Positions 33,301 through 46,215 of a stretch of DNA of 64,000 nucleotides are shown here, piece by piece (position 1 is the stretch's first letter; every line of letters begins with the position of its first letter). The notes beneath the pieces are model-generated. The model searched no databases. It saw nothing but the letters and a program-made list of their open reading frames with translations, and had not been told where the DNA came from. The stretch spans positions 1 through 64,000 of the forward strand of contig WTXG01000062.1 in NCBI GenBank assembly GCA_022496185.1, given 5' to 3'. The stretch comes from Multifurca ochricompacta. Taxonomy: Eukaryota; Basidiomycota; Agaricomycetes; Russulales; Russulaceae. Position numbers and translations under genes: made by a program.

Positions 33301-35421
33301 GAACAGCAAGTAGGGGAAGATAAGCTGCATAAAGGCATCCTCGACGACATCTTGCGAAACTGCGGGCAACAGGTGTAAGGCGATAAATGAAAGATGCATC
33401 CGTAGGACTGCACGAGAAGTCTGGGCAGCTGTCCCAATTACCGCTTCAGAGACCGCCTTGATAAAGGCAGATGGATCGGAAACCAGGATGGGAGCAAGGA
33501 CAGAAGGTTCGGAGTATAACGCTTCGAGAACAGCGATAGAGGAGTCGTGCACACGTGAAAGGAACGCGGAACGCAAGGACCCCTGAATAGAGGCAATTTG
33601 CGTCAGCGTTTAGGAGAGCCGTAGCTATACTGACCAAGTTCTCAGAATCGAGCCGAGCCGGTTCGCGAAGGGTGCGAAGCATACTCAGAACAGCCGCAGC
33701 CCGTATTTCGCCGTTCACATCCATTGACGCAACCACCACATCCACTTCTGGGGGATCCCTCTGCTGGGAAGGCTTCTGTGAACGTATCAAGGAAGTATAC
33801 CTGCGGATTGCGGATATTTCGTACCAAAGACAATGATAGAACCAGTCGTTCGACTGCATCTTGTTTTTCCTCGTTTCTTCAATGATTAAGCGGGACACGT
33901 CCTCGATAATTTCCGGGTGCCTTTGTTGAAGAGATGACAGCAAACTATGAAAGCTTCTTGTTGACGAGGGATCGGAGTCTAGCGCGCGGCGGATCAAGTA
34001 AGTAGTAGCTTCCCTCAGGACACCAATGGTGTATTATCGGATGAAATGAGTGCCTTCAATATAGAGGAGCTGTTCAATTCCTCCGCGCTATACAAACCGA
34101 TAAACTTCGTGATGATCCGGAGTGGGAAAGTCGGTCCTTACTGCTCAACTAGTGGCACAATCATAGGGACGATCAGCTTCTCGAACCCGGACCAAAGCGT
34201 GGTGTGTAGGATAACGTCAGTGTCCCTGGTAAGCTAGAAGTTCAAATACGACCCCTCCTGTATATTCGCAAACTCACGGCAACACGAGTATGGCTTCGAT
34301 GAATGGGTCGGGAAAAGCATCAAGTTGATCTTGAGGACCAAGTACGGACAAAGCGGCGTTCACAAACTGTTGCGGTGCGACTTTGGAGGAACAGGACGCC
34401 ATCACGCTCAGGATTACTTTGATGGCAGGGCCCTGCAGGACGCAATGGTGTGATAAGGCGGAGAGTAGCACGTAGCTGGATAGCTGACAGATTTAAGTAA
34501 TACTAAGTGAGAAAGAAACGTAGCAGTGGCGCTCACCACTATGTCTTTGGTGATGGCGTCCGCCTGAGCAGCGCTGTCCTGCAGGGGCTCCAACATGGCC
34601 GGTAGTAGAAAAGCCAGAAGGTCATCACTCAGGGTCTTTATTCTTGAGATATATTCAAGCAAAGCAGCGGTATGAAACGCGACCAGTGTGCGATGTACCG
34701 TCTTTTCTTTGACAGCCGTTGGGAGGGCCGAAGCAACAAATCGCGCAACAGGAACGTTGTTTAGCATCTCTGTGACCAAAGCAACCCTCGGCACGCTCTG
34801 AGTAGCCAACTTGTAGGCATTCAGAAAGTTCCAAGGAGCGTCAGGTCTGCCGCATTGGCGTCAGCAAAATATCACCGATCCATCTTGACGAAATGGCTTA
34901 CTTTAAATGGAGGATGGTGAGCATTTTGGCAAAGTGGGGGGAGTCATGATATGGGAGAAAAAGGGACAAGATGTCCTCGACATTAAATTCGTTGACCCTG
35001 CTCTCCCTCAGTTCCGCGTGAGCCCATGGCGAATCTAGCAAAGCGTACCTGAAGCGACGAACTAGCCACTCCAACAGTCGCCCGGTAGGTGTCTCCATAA
35101 GATCTTTTCCAAGCAGGGGAGAAACGCGGAAATCTTGATGTCGAGCTCCTTCACCTCATTCGCGGGTAAAAGCGTTCTGTCTAATCCCTTGGCTGCGTCG
35201 GAGAACAAGGAGCTTTCGAAACTCTGAATGGCTGGGTTCCATTGACGAAGTTGGACAAAGGCATTCCAAGCGAGCGCGTGTATCGATTCAAGGTCATGTC
35301 TTTCTGCCTCGCGTGGAGTGAAGAGGTATGACTGAGGTGGATTGCGCCGTGCTCGGTCCACGAGGAAGGCAGAGTTGAGTGAAACTCCTTGTGATAACTG
35401 AGTAGCGAGACTGGAAGGCAT
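27363..35421 (-). CDS. UTP10: UTP10/HEATR1, U3 snoRNP (SSU processome) HEAT-repeat protein
   Basis: Large minus-strand gene with many short introns. Start ATG 35421 ([20 protein letters not shown]), then [39 protein letters not shown] and [20 protein letters not shown], the typical UTP10 N-terminus. Long HEAT-like helical stretches fill the middle. The C-terminal BP28CT region includes [79 protein letters not shown] and [13 protein letters not shown]; stop at 27363-27365. UTP10 is an essential nucleolar scaffold that joins the t-UTP/UTPA subcomplex on nascent pre-rRNA. At 35116-35119 a run of four G (plus strand) must be one longer to join SAFLP to [10 protein letters not shown]; because the gene should be essential, this is probably a sequence error. 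The full exon set was not resolved. Confidence 0.9.
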
Positions 35422-35958
35422 GATGAAATTTGGAACGTCCTTTCAGTAGGGCCAAATCATAGAATACTTTTCGTCGAGCTCTTCTCAGTCTAGTTTCTGG
35501 TTGTTCTGCGTTCCTGCGTTCCACCTCTCACTCAGAGTGCAGAGCAGAATCACCACCAGTCGCGTGCGATTCTGACCACGTGGTTCCCTGGTATTTACGG
35601 CCCGGTACCTTCACCGGGAGAGGGAGACAGTGAAAGCTGTATGACCACGCACCCCCAGGAGCCCGCGCCTCAATTACGATTCTAAGAGGGCTTCTTTGAT
35701 CCATTGAATGCAGTACGAACGGAGCCCTCCTAAAGTTCCAAGAGAGCCTTTCTTTCTGGTTTCTGGCACGCGAGCTACCTGCCCTGGGTGCGGTTGTCAT
35801 CGGCCCGGACAAAAAAAAAAAACAAAAAGCCACAGTTTTCCTAATCTCACACTTCACAAGAGGTGGTGCCACACAAGGCAAGGAAAGGTAGCAACGAGTA
35901 CGAGCCCTCATTTTTACCCTAGGGATAACATATGCTAGACCGAAATCAAACATCGAAT
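35422..35958. other. Intergenic region between RPA49 and UTP10
   Basis: 537 bases holding the RPA49 3' end and the UTP10 promoter, both on the minus strand. A12 tract at 35811-35822. A minus-strand open frame (35528-35962) crosses the region but shows no domain and overlaps the RPA49 stop, so it is treated as chance. Confidence 0.45.
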
Positions 35959-37655
35959 TCACGCGCGTCGTCTCAACCTGGATTTGGGGAAAGTGAGAGG
36001 TGCTTTGAGAATCGCACGCTTCTGTAGCGCCACGCTCTCCGGGAGCCCAAGACGATTCAAATCCTGCGAGGAGAGTTTACCAATGGTGCATCCTAAAAAC
36101 GTTTTAATGAAAATTCGAAAAATGTTAATGACTCGATCACGGTTCCGTCAAGCGTGAAACACTTCATACCGAGCGACCTAAACAGAGAATTTACCCTTTT
36201 AGGATAACGTCAATTAATCGCGGCACTGTCATGCATGAGGATGAATCATGAATCATACCTTGCAGGTGATATTCTGAGATCCGATGCAATCAGTGCTGTG
36301 TCTGTCGCATAATCGTCAACCCTCAGGCAAAGGGAAAATAAGTGGGTGAGTAAGCTGGTTTCATTTTCGCTCGTTATCTGTGCCCTGCGCGCTCACATGA
36401 GCGGAGAAGATGAGTACGACAACAGACACACTTTTCAGATCCTCTGGGCGTGTCAGTGAATCGTCCGAGAAGACTGTCGATAATAGCTTCCGGAGCAGGG
36501 GCAAGACGTTCGATAGTACGGCCCTCTCTGGAACACTCTTCCCTACTATGCCTCGGAATGCGAACATTATAGCTGCGTAGATCAGAATTTTTCTGTTTCA
36601 GATTGTGGCTTATGAGAGACAGATGGAAACAAGGCACAAAGATACGAACGTCAGTTTTGAGTTAGGTTTCGGCGCAGAATATACAAGCATTAAGTGCTGC
36701 CGTAACCAATCACTGCGAGCATTGGGCAAAAGCCGGATTCGTGAACGGTCATCGGTGGCATTTTTGAGCTTGTGCAACAGGCCATCCAAGGCAGCCCATT
36801 CTGGCTCTGGAATGATATTATGCAAAGGATAGATATCTTGCGGCCTCTTCGCGTCTGCATTGTAGGGGGGGATGAGACGCGCAGCGTTCGCCATATCCTC
36901 CATTTTCTCTAACCATAGTAAAGAGTAAGAAATCCCTCCCGCGTGAATAAATTGCGAGGCACCTTGTGTCGGCAAGTTCTCAGTGCCTTCATCTATCCGG
37001 TCCTGCAACACGCCTGCCACGTCTTCCATCGCGTGGACATCGACCTTATTGCGTTCATGTGCACGTATGGCTGCCTTGGCCTTTTTCGTCCCAAACGCCT
37101 CACCAAGCTTGTTCCGAGCCTGTGCATGCTCCAAGGTGCCTGGCCCCGTGGGCTTGAAAGCCTTGAAAGCCTTTACCTGACGAGACATCAGATACACGGG
37201 AGTAGGCTGTAGAATAAGCTTCGATGACCCTGGCCGGTGTAGTGCGAGGAAGTATCTGCACGCAGATGGTGAAGTAAAGACCATTATTACGCAGAACCCA
37301 TCAGGATAATCTCGAACCTGCTCCCTAAATCTTCATTGGCTGAGCCAAAGAACTCGACAGTTTCCGTTTCGCCTGCAATGGTACTCAAACGCTTGACAAA
37401 CTCCTTTCCCTCATCTTCTTCCCTTACATAAGTATCGAACGCGGTATCTCTCGGAGGAATGACACACGGAAAGCTCGCTGTGTAGTCAAAAGCCCCATGT
37501 AATTTTAGTGGTAGTTGCAGGACTGATATGAAACTGGCCATACACACCAAGCACTGGGCCAATCTGAGCGTTGGACAAACTTGTAGGTTCTATTGAAAGT
37601 GTGGTAGACTCGTCTGCGTCTGATGGACTACGTTTTCGCTTTCGGACGGGGACAT
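35959..37655 (-). CDS. RPA49: RNA polymerase I subunit RPA49 (two frameshifts)
   Basis: Start ATG 37655; N-terminus MSP then, after adding one base to the C run (37648-37651 on the plus strand), VRKRKRSPSDADESTTLSIE. Then QIGPVLASFPCVIPPRDTAF, TETVEFFGSANEDLG|SRYFLA, LILQPTPVYLMSRQVKAFKA, RNKLGEAFGTKKAKAAIRAH, NLPTQEKMEDMANAARLIPP and DIYPLHNIIPEPEW: the A49 dimerisation module and linker. The C-terminal tandem winged-helix part includes MFAFRGIVGKSVPR, PEAIIDSLLGRFTDTPRGSE, LFSLCLRVDDYATDTALIAS, SLGCTIGKLSSQDLNRLGLP and ends SRLRRRA. A CC run at 36530-36531 must be CCC to join VP to the PEAIID frame. RPA49, with RPA34, stabilises Pol I elongation on rDNA. It lies head-to-tail upstream of UTP10. 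Confidence 0.9.
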
Positions 37656-38451
37656 CGCTCGAAAGTGTTCACGGTTGAATGTGAATGTGAATTTGAATAC
37701 CCTCAGACAGGCACCTTCCAGGAGTAGGTCACGTGACAATTTGCCGCTCCGCCCTGGTTGCGGTGCACCGACCATCGTATTGGCCGACCCGCTCGGAAGA
37801 CGTTTTGATTCATCAGTTTTGATTCATTTTCATTCTGCATGAACGCCGAGCGTCCCCTCCGTTGCGACGTTTGATTTCATGCGCCAGCCTGAATCAATGA
37901 GATACAAACCAGATACAGAGCCGTGCGGTATTTAAACTTACCATAAATGGAAAGGCGAGTGCGCTTCAAGCGTCCCACAGCCATCAAGAGGTAACAAGGT
38001 CACAATCAAACAACGGAGACGCTAAATGCTCATTGGATCGTAAGCAATTTATTGGGTACCCATGGTTTTCGGCCAGGTCCCAGAATAAAGCACCCGAAGC
38101 ACTGATAGGTACCCTCATCAAGCGACCCCAAGGATGCTTCTTGATGGCCCTTGAATGCATCATCCAAAACTAGCCTTGTATCCACACCCATACTCGGTGG
38201 GGTAACGGTTGCCCTCTCAGGCGCTCATCTTCCTTCAAGGTCTGCTGGGCACCATCACACGTCAAAGAAAAATTAGTCCACCTTCGGCATTACGGTCTAC
38301 CCGGGCAGGGACAACTTTCATTATTACTGTCTTAGCACTACAGTGCGGTGTATGAATTGACGACGGGCGTTATAAAGAGTGCCAGTCAAGAGAGCTGGAG
38401 TTCTCGACTATCAGCACTTCAGCACTTCAGCACTTTTCTTCTTTGCTCACC
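37656..38451. promoter_or_regulatory. Divergent intergenic region (RPA49 / GMC oxidoreductase)
   Basis: 796 bases. TATAAAG at 38371-38377 lies 75 bases before the GMC start ATG at 38452 and is a good TATA candidate. Three copies of CAGCACTT follow in the presumed leader (38412-38435). A GATTCATGATTCATTTTCATT-like stretch sits at about 37809-37830. Confidence 0.45.
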
Positions 38452-40742
38452 ATGCACCTCTTCATTCTTGGTGCTTTTTTCTTGAAATCTGTATTGGCGG
38501 CGGTGTACACTGACCCTTCGAACCTACCCAACAACCCGTATACATACATTATCGTTGGAGGCAGGTTCAAGTGTTGATTGATTTACGCCGCTCCCTAACT
38601 TTTACTTTCAGCGGGTCCCGGGGGTAGTGTCTTGGCAAACAGGTTGAGCCAGAATGCCAGTAATCGTGTCCTTTTGATTGAAGCTGGGCCGAGGTCCGTT
38701 AATTCTCTTGCACATACCGAGCACGAGGGATGTGGAGCGACTTACTTGTTCTCAGTGATACGGCCAACTCATTCGTTGCCATTCCGTTCTTTTGCACTGC
38801 ACTTCCCGGTACTATAGTTTCGTGGAATTATACGACGGTCCCCCAGACCGGTCTATCTGGTCGGTCCATCGCATATCCTCGCGGGCGGGCTCTGGAGGAT
38901 CGACTTCGATCAGTACGTCGAGTCACTCTTAATGAAGTGCGCAAACGTTGATTACGCGAATCTTTAGATTACATGGTTTGGACCCGCGGGCCGGCCAGTG
39001 ACTTTGACCGGCTAGCTCGAGTATCCGGTGATTCCGGATGGTCATGGAATGCTCTTCAGCAGACCTTGATCGGGGTAGGCTCTCTGCCCTTTCTCATTAA
39101 TTGATCTTCGCAAATTGACGTACGTATCATTCAGATAGAGAACCTCGTTGCTCCAGCAGACGGCCATGACACGACCGGGGAGATCAATCCTGCAATTCAC
39201 GGCACGAATGGACCAGTCAAAATAAGTGTCGAACAGACCCTCCAAATCGACTCTCGTATATTCCAGACCACTCAACAGCTCCCTGAGTTTCCTTTCAACC
39301 CGGATATGAATTCCGGTAACCCACTCGGAATCGGTATGTCTTTATCGTGATCCTTTTTATGAACGCAGCTGAAAGGACCACCAGGTTGGACTCTGTATTC
39401 TATAGGGAATGGCCAGAGGAGCAGCGCTTCTGGCTCATATCTCACGCCAGTGCTTTCGAGGCCAAACTTGGACATTTTGCTTAATACTCAGGTGACAAAG
39501 GTCATTCAAACGGGTACTAGGGATGGACATCCCATTTTCCGTGGTGTCCAATTCGCCCAATCCGCTTCTGGTAAAGAAGCCCTCGGTCTGTAGCCCGTGA
39601 ACAGCTTTCTGACGTATCGCTACCAGGCCCACTCTTTGCGCGCAATGCAACCAAGGAGGTTATACTCGCTGCTGGCGCAGTTAATACCCCACAATTACTC
39701 ATGCTTTCCGGGATCGGAGACAGCAATCAGCTTGGAAAGTTCAACATCCCGACGTTAGTGAACCTGCCCGATGTGGGCAAGAACATGCAGGACCATGTCG
39801 TGCTTCCAAACATATTTTCTGTGAATGCCAACTCCACCAATGATGACTTTGCTCGCGACCCAGCACTCTTTAACGCTGCATTCGGCCAATGGGAGCAGTC
39901 TCACTCTGGTCCATTTGCCTCGTCAGTCACGGCGGAGGTCGGCTGGTTGAGACTACCGAGCAATTCCTCAATTTTCAAGACAGTAAGCGATCCCTCTTCT
40001 GGTCCCCAGGCCCCGCACTACGAGTTTATTTTTGCCGTAAGTCGCGAAGCTGCTCAGCATGCATGATTTAAACCCTGATGTAATCCATTTTCAGAATGAG
40101 TTTGCGTCATTCGTTGATCCGACCCCTTCAACAGGCCACTTCATGATGATTGCGAGCAACTTGATGACGCCCACGTCTCGTGAGTTCATCCCTCACTTTT
40201 TTTTTAACAGTTATCCTTGACAACAAGTGTTTGCCAAGGCGGTTCAATCACCCTTGCTTCCGCAAATCCCTTCGACGCACCCAATATTGATCCCGCGCTC
40301 CTAAACTCCGACTTTGATATCTTCACAATACGCGAGGGGGTCAAGGCAGCACTTCGCTTCGCGGCAGCCCCCGCCTGGAAGGATTACGTGATTGGGCCCT
40401 TCGGCGCGCTTGCTAACGTCAAGACGGATGCTGATATCGAAGCATATGCGCGCAGTCATGCTGCCACGGTATTCCACCCTTTCAGTACCGCATCCATGTC
40501 TCCGTTCGGCTCGTCTTCCGGCGTTGTTAATCCTGATCTCACTGTAAAGAAGACGATCGGCCTTCGGATCGTCGATGCTAGCGTTTTCGTACGTATCCTC
40601 GCTAAGCGGGCGCTGATGTTTGGTGTTGACATGGTTTTTTTTTTCCTTGCAGCCGAACGTGCCGGCAGCGCACCCGCAAGCGGCTCTCTATGCTGCTGCG
40701 GAGCGAGCGGCAAAATTGATCGCCAACAACCAAGAAGACTAA
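38452..40742 (+). CDS. GMC oxidoreductase, secreted (aryl-alcohol oxidase-like), three frameshifts
   Basis: Start [20 protein letters not shown], a signal peptide, so probably extracellular. FAD-binding GMC signs: YIIVGG spliced to [74 protein letters not shown] and the C-terminal FHPFSTASM with catalytic His plus [11 protein letters not shown] with the second His. Other joins: [39 protein letters not shown]. Ends KLIANNQED at 40742. Frames are broken at 38613-38615 (one G too many), 38894-38895 (one G too few) and 39573-39578 (one A too few); each is a mononucleotide run. Aryl-alcohol oxidases make H2O2 from benzylic alcohols during lignocellulose decay; the exact substrate is inferred from family only. 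Either a working gene with sequencing errors or a decaying paralogue. Confidence 0.82.
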
Positions 40743-43533
40743 TCCACTAACCCCTTGTCAGTCATTGCAAGTCCCATTACCTCGCTGCTCGTTCATTCAT
40801 CACATACTCGTTCCTTTTTGGACATGCGCTACACCCTTGCACCAACTACCTACACACTAGCTAGAACTGTCCGGACTTTTTTTTTCTAATTTATAACTTT
40901 GTGACTTATTCTTCTAGGCATAAGACACTGATACTTCTCGGCTTGACCTGCTCGACGGCCTTTAATCAGAAAGTTGTGACCACTTTGGACTTGATTGCAT
41001 TTGTCTCCGTGAGGAACGCACGATCATCTAGCAGAGATCTATAAATAATTGATCGCTGCTGATTAGCTCACATTCACTTAATAACCAATGACTAAATCTA
41101 GCGTGCGCACAGATCAATTTTTAATTTTTGGCCCTTACTTCGGGCTTACCTCCAATCAGCCAAGTCAATACAGATTCTACTGTAAGATTAGCACAGTGCT
41201 GATGAGACGCCAAAGACCGTCTCTTCAGAGGGACTGCCAGCGAGGGAGCAAGACTCTACATGGTGACCACGCATGTGAAACATTAGCCATGTGAAGGATT
41301 ACTTCTACTACCATACACCCACACAACCACATGAAATACGTGGTGATGGTTGCGGGTAAGATGGAGCTTTGATGGTTCAATTTCAATTCACAAAAATTTA
41401 TATCCACCCGCAGGTTTTTTTATGTCTTGCATCACACTAATACATTTAGTAGCTCTGTAGCCACGCACTTAGGCGCGGCCTTCAACGCGTGTAATAAATC
41501 GGATTTTGATTTCTATACCATATGAAAAGTATTATTACCCGTGAATTTGTGTGGTGGGGTTGGTCCAATAAGGGTATGTGTGTGACCGTGTATGTGTTGG
41601 TGTTGTTAAATATTCTAATTCTCTCCTGGGAATTCGTCATCCGGACTCCCACTACCAACTGGTCTGGTACATACCCGTGTCCTAGGTGAGTGTACGGATC
41701 GTGAGACCGTGTGATTTCGAAGCGGAGAGAGATTCCGCCAGAAAAAGAGAAGAGAGCAAGAGTAAAGAACCCTTGTTTGTCGGTGGTCACTCGAGTGTCG
41801 ATAACTTTCGGAGGTTATGGCACGCAATGAGACAAAGAGGTGGGAACTAGTCCGATATTTCGTGGACAAGATACATGTATTCATGAGGTTAGTATGCAAC
41901 GAGCCCAATTTAAGTTTAGTATATAGTAATGAAGTGGTATAAGAAGGGACGCGCGAAATGGGTGTGAAGATGAAAGGAAGATGAAAGGAAGTAATAATAA
42001 GAATTGATTCATGACGTACGACAATACCCATCCTTCAATACTTCCCTAAATGGCATTACATCCTTGGACGATTGATGGAGACGACAACTTGAAAGGGGGC
42101 TTGTAGTAGGGTGCCTCAGCGAGTAGTTCTTGAGTTGAAGCTTGAAGGTTTGACAAAAGTCCAGACCTGGTGAATAGTGAGGCAGCAAGGGCCATGAAGA
42201 GTGGAGACAAGTGTGAGAGTTTGAGAAGGCAGGGCGGGCCGGAACGGGCGGAGGCAGAAAGTTTCAGGCCCATGGCCCATAGCTCGAGCTATCCTTCTTA
42301 CCCAGTCCCAGTCAAGAATTTGTGTGATTGCAGGCAGGTCTACCGAAGGGTTTTTGCAGGGTGAGGGGTGGATGTGTGCCAAAGCAGCCCTTTCAGGCGG
42401 TGAGGTAGATCGGTGGTAGCTCTCCGCATGGGCAGGCTACCTCGTTCTCTGGTATGGAAATGTTATGTTGCTTGAATTTTTCATTCAGTGTTCGCCCACG
42501 AGAGTATGACCTGTGACGAGTCTCCTCTGCCAAAAGGTTGCTATCATATAATAAATACCGTGCTACCAGCAAGGAAAGCCTGTCTTATAGACCATGACAT
42601 GAAATAGGAGCACAGGAACAGATAAGGCAATAGTGGAACTGGAAACCATTGAGCGTCTGAGCGTCATGATCCGAGCGCCACGGACTCTGACATGCTGACA
42701 TCTGCGCCCAATGAAGGTGGATGAAGGATTTGGATTTGGATTGGATTTGGATTGTGGAAGCGAGGCGGAGGCAGAGGGGGTGGAGAGGGTGAGACTGAGA
42801 CTACTGTGATCCACGTGATTTAGAAATCAGGCCAGTGCATGTGCACAGCAGCGGCCATGGCCATGAACAGCCCTTAGCTAGCTATCTTGCATCAAGAAGA
42901 GCTTCTTCTCTTCTATTCGTTGTGTTTCATTCCTCATGGTCCATTCTAAGTTTTCTGATTTTATTGTTTTTGTTTGATGTCCATCTGTAAAGCAGTTTTG
43001 GGGTCATTTGTGTACTGGACCTCGCCCTCTCCCCTCTCCTCCCACCCAACAGGGAGATAACGCGGAGCGGCTGATTTCGTGGACGTGGACACTAAGCGCA
43101 GAGATCAATCGGGCACTTATTTGGAGCCAGCCGAAATCCGGGGACATGGTGACTTTGTCCTTTCATCCCACGTCCCCACGGCGTACCACCTTCACATTCA
43201 CAGTTCACCCCCTGTGGTTGAGCTGACCGCGCACCACTCCTTCAGTCGGGTCGTGTTCGGGCCCGACCTGACATTCACCGCTGGATCAACTTCGCACTGC
43301 TTCTAAGCCCATCCTTAATATATATAATTCAAAGAACTAGACGTCGAGTTTCAAGTTTTGATGAGGTGATGAAGTGATGCAACTGCAACTGAATCCGTAG
43401 TGTAGTTAGTTGACTACTACTAGAAGGAATGGAAGAGAAGCCTCGGTTGGTTAACATATTATGTAAGAACTTGCATCACTACTTAACCCTCTGCCGATGG
43501 GCGTCGTGTTGACACTGTTTGAAGTTAAACCCA
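40743..43533. other. Intergenic region between the two GMC genes, no supported gene
   Basis: About 2.8 kb. Scattered open frames under 140 codons have no recognisable motif and no consistent splicing. GGATTTGGATTTGGATTGGATTTGG at about 42726-42753 is a short GGATTT direct repeat. Confidence 0.5.
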
Positions 43534-46215
43534 ATGGGCTCCTCGCATTCCTACTTGTCAGATCCAACCTCTTTTGCGACTGAGGTCAAGGGAAAAAATG
43601 AAGACAGCAATAGCTGGAAAGCCTATGACTATGTGATTGTAGGGGAGGTATGTTATGGTCATGGCTGATGGCTGGCAAGTCAACTGTTTCTCACACACGG
43701 GCACCACAGGCACGGCTGGTTCAGTGTTAGCGGCACGTCTCTCGGAAGACCCAAACGTTACAGTTCTGTTAATCGAAGCTGGGACCAGGTACGCAAACAC
43801 CCGCCAATTTCGATGTAGTATGCCCAACACTCATACTTCAAACCTCGTCTTCAGCCATGAAAAACAGTTCCTAACACAGATACCACTTGCATGGCCTAAA
43901 ATCCTGAAATCATCAATAGACTGGGATTACCAGACAGTGTACGTGCCCTTGTGCGTGCACTATGGACAGTTCACTGAGATAGGTCAATAAAAAGCACTCA
44001 GCCGCGAGCTGGAAATCGCCAGCATGACGTTCCCCGTGGGAAGGTTCTTGGTGGTTCCAGGTCGGTCATCGCCATTCGAGTTGCCTGTATGCTCTGCCGT
44101 GCTAAAGCGATCGGCTCTTGCTCAGCGCAATCAATGCTCTCATATACCAACATTGTTCCCCGAGGGTAGGCACCTGTGTAACGGCTTCTTCAAATGCCTG
44201 ACTTTTCTACGTAGACTTCGCTGAATGGGAGAGCTTAGGAGCGACAGGATGGGGTTACAAAGACCTTTATCCGTGAGTTTCAATGATGATCGTATCTTGT
44301 GATCACGTGATCTAACACCGTCACCAGTTACTTCATCAAATCCGAAGAATACACTCCCCACCTTGGTCATCCTCGTGTCGCATCTTCAAATCATGGTTCC
44401 AGTGGTTTGTGGAAGACAGGCTATGTTGATGCCGCAGTACGTTTCTGTTTATACTATTATACCAGTCCTTGACGAAAATCGTGTCATGTAGCCAATTCAC
44501 AACGTTGTGATCGATGCGTGCGAGGAACTTGGAGTTAAGCGTATCGAGTAGGAACCTTCTTTTTGGAGCTTCGTCAGGTTTTTAACACCAAAACAGCGAT
44601 TTCAACACAGAGAATGGCCAAATGGCGCCTCCACGTTCCTTTCGATCACTGACAAGGGAAAGCGTGAGCCACACGGAGCTATTTTGCGAATCTTGATAAC
44701 ATAATTTCAGGCAACTCTATCGCCGTCGCTTACTTGTCTCCTGATGTTCTCAGGCGTCATAATCTCACAGTTGCCGTCACTACTGTAGTCGAAAAGATCC
44801 TGTTTGATGGTTCCGATTTGGAACCTCGAGCGATTGGCGTTGAAGTATCCAAGTCTTCGAGCTCTCCAAAATACCGCATCAAAGCTAATCGCGAAGTCAT
44901 CATCAGCGGTGGTGCAATCGCGACACCACATATCCTTCTCCTTTCTGGTCTTGGGCCAAAGGGGGAATTGTCAAAGGTTGGGATCAAAGTAGTGAGGGAC
45001 TTGCCGCAGGTTGGCAAGAATTATTATGACGTGAGCAGTCTCCTAAGAGCAGATGCTCCGTCCTGTATTGATTTCTCTAATTAGCATCTTTCGTCTGGCC
45101 CCATCTGCTTGCGAGGAAAACCTGGTTACACCCTTGACTTCCTCAACTCGCCCATTCAGGCAGTCTTTGCGATGCTACAGTGGTTATTGTTTAACAAGGG
45201 CCCTATGACCAATCTCACTGCCCCTGGTGCCGCTTTCGTACGCGTTGACGATGAAAAGTGGGTACCCGTCACAGCTCGTCAGTAGTGCATGTTATGTTAA
45301 ACAGTTTGTGGTGCAGACTCCCGTACAGCTCAAAATCTGCGAGTGGTGTCCCAGTCCGAGCAAATAAGACTGGACCTAACACTCCTGACCTTGAGATTGT
45401 TTGGTTCCCGTTGGTCATTGGAGGTTTCGGTGTCCAGACACCACCTGGCGTCTATGGCACGACTGTCGTAAGACTGGCTGCAGTTTTTCCCTACCTGGAG
45501 CTTACAAGTTTGTGGCGCAGGGGCCAGTGCTTTTGAAACCCGAAAGCTCAGGGACAATTACCCTCAAGTCGGCGAGCGTATATGATAAGCCTGTCATCGA
45601 TCCCAAGTAAGGTGTACGATACACCCTCATCGTACTGGTTGACCTACACTTTTGCCCACAGCTTCCTTGCCTCGGAGAACGATTTGAATGTCCTCGTACG
45701 TGGAGTCCGGTTCTCACAGCGCATCGGCAGGACGAAGCGTGTCGATGGCATCCTCGAACCAAGGTCTGACTCGACCGATACAAAAGATTTCTTCTACATG
45801 GGTGACGCAGACCCAGATCGAGTACGCATACACGCTTCCCGCATACTCTCCCATGTTCCTCCTTAACTCTGATGCATTATTGCAGATCACGGACGAGGAG
45901 ATCAAGGAATTCATTCGCGGCCATTGCAGCGCTGCATTCCACCCCGTGAGTGACTACGACCTTCTCATCACCACCCTGTTTCGTCTTATCCATATGAGCT
46001 CACACCACTTTGTCTTTTCAGACGTCGACCGCGCGTATTGGCGCCTCCCCCGTGACAGGTGTCGTCGACTCGAGCTACGGGTGTTTGGTGTCAAAGGCCT
46101 CCGCGTCGTCGATGCGTCGGTCTTCCCAAACCAGATCAGCGGTCACCCGGTCGCTGTCGTGGTTGCTATCGCAGAAAAAGCAGTTGACATTATCAAGGCT
46201 GATGCGACGTCGTAG
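43534..46215 (+). CDS. GMC oxidoreductase (choline dehydrogenase/alcohol oxidase-like), four frameshifts
   Basis: Start ATG 43534 ([18 protein letters not shown]); no signal peptide, so probably intracellular, unlike the neighbour at 38452. Motifs in order: AYDYVIVGG + [161 protein letters not shown] (first catalytic His) and [18 protein letters not shown] (second His). Ends at TAG 46213-46215. Single-base losses are inferred at 43642-43645 (G), 44164-44166 (G), 44618-44622 (C or A) and 46075 (C). About a dozen introns. Substrate unknown. With the other GMC gene it forms a same-strand pair, but the two are not close duplicates. Confidence 0.8.

Noticed and set aside
35528..35962. 144-codon minus-strand frame between RPA49 and UTP10
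   Set aside because: Overlaps the RPA49 terminal codons, has no domain and no splice context; likely chance.
38614..38700. Possibility that the GMC gene break at exon 2 is an unusual intron phase
   Set aside because: No alternative GT-AG pair restores the GxGxxG motif; removing one G from GGG does, and parallel cases occur in other genes.
41482..42382. Minus-strand open frames between the GMC genes
   Set aside because: No recognised motif, no matching splice sites, frames overlap each other.
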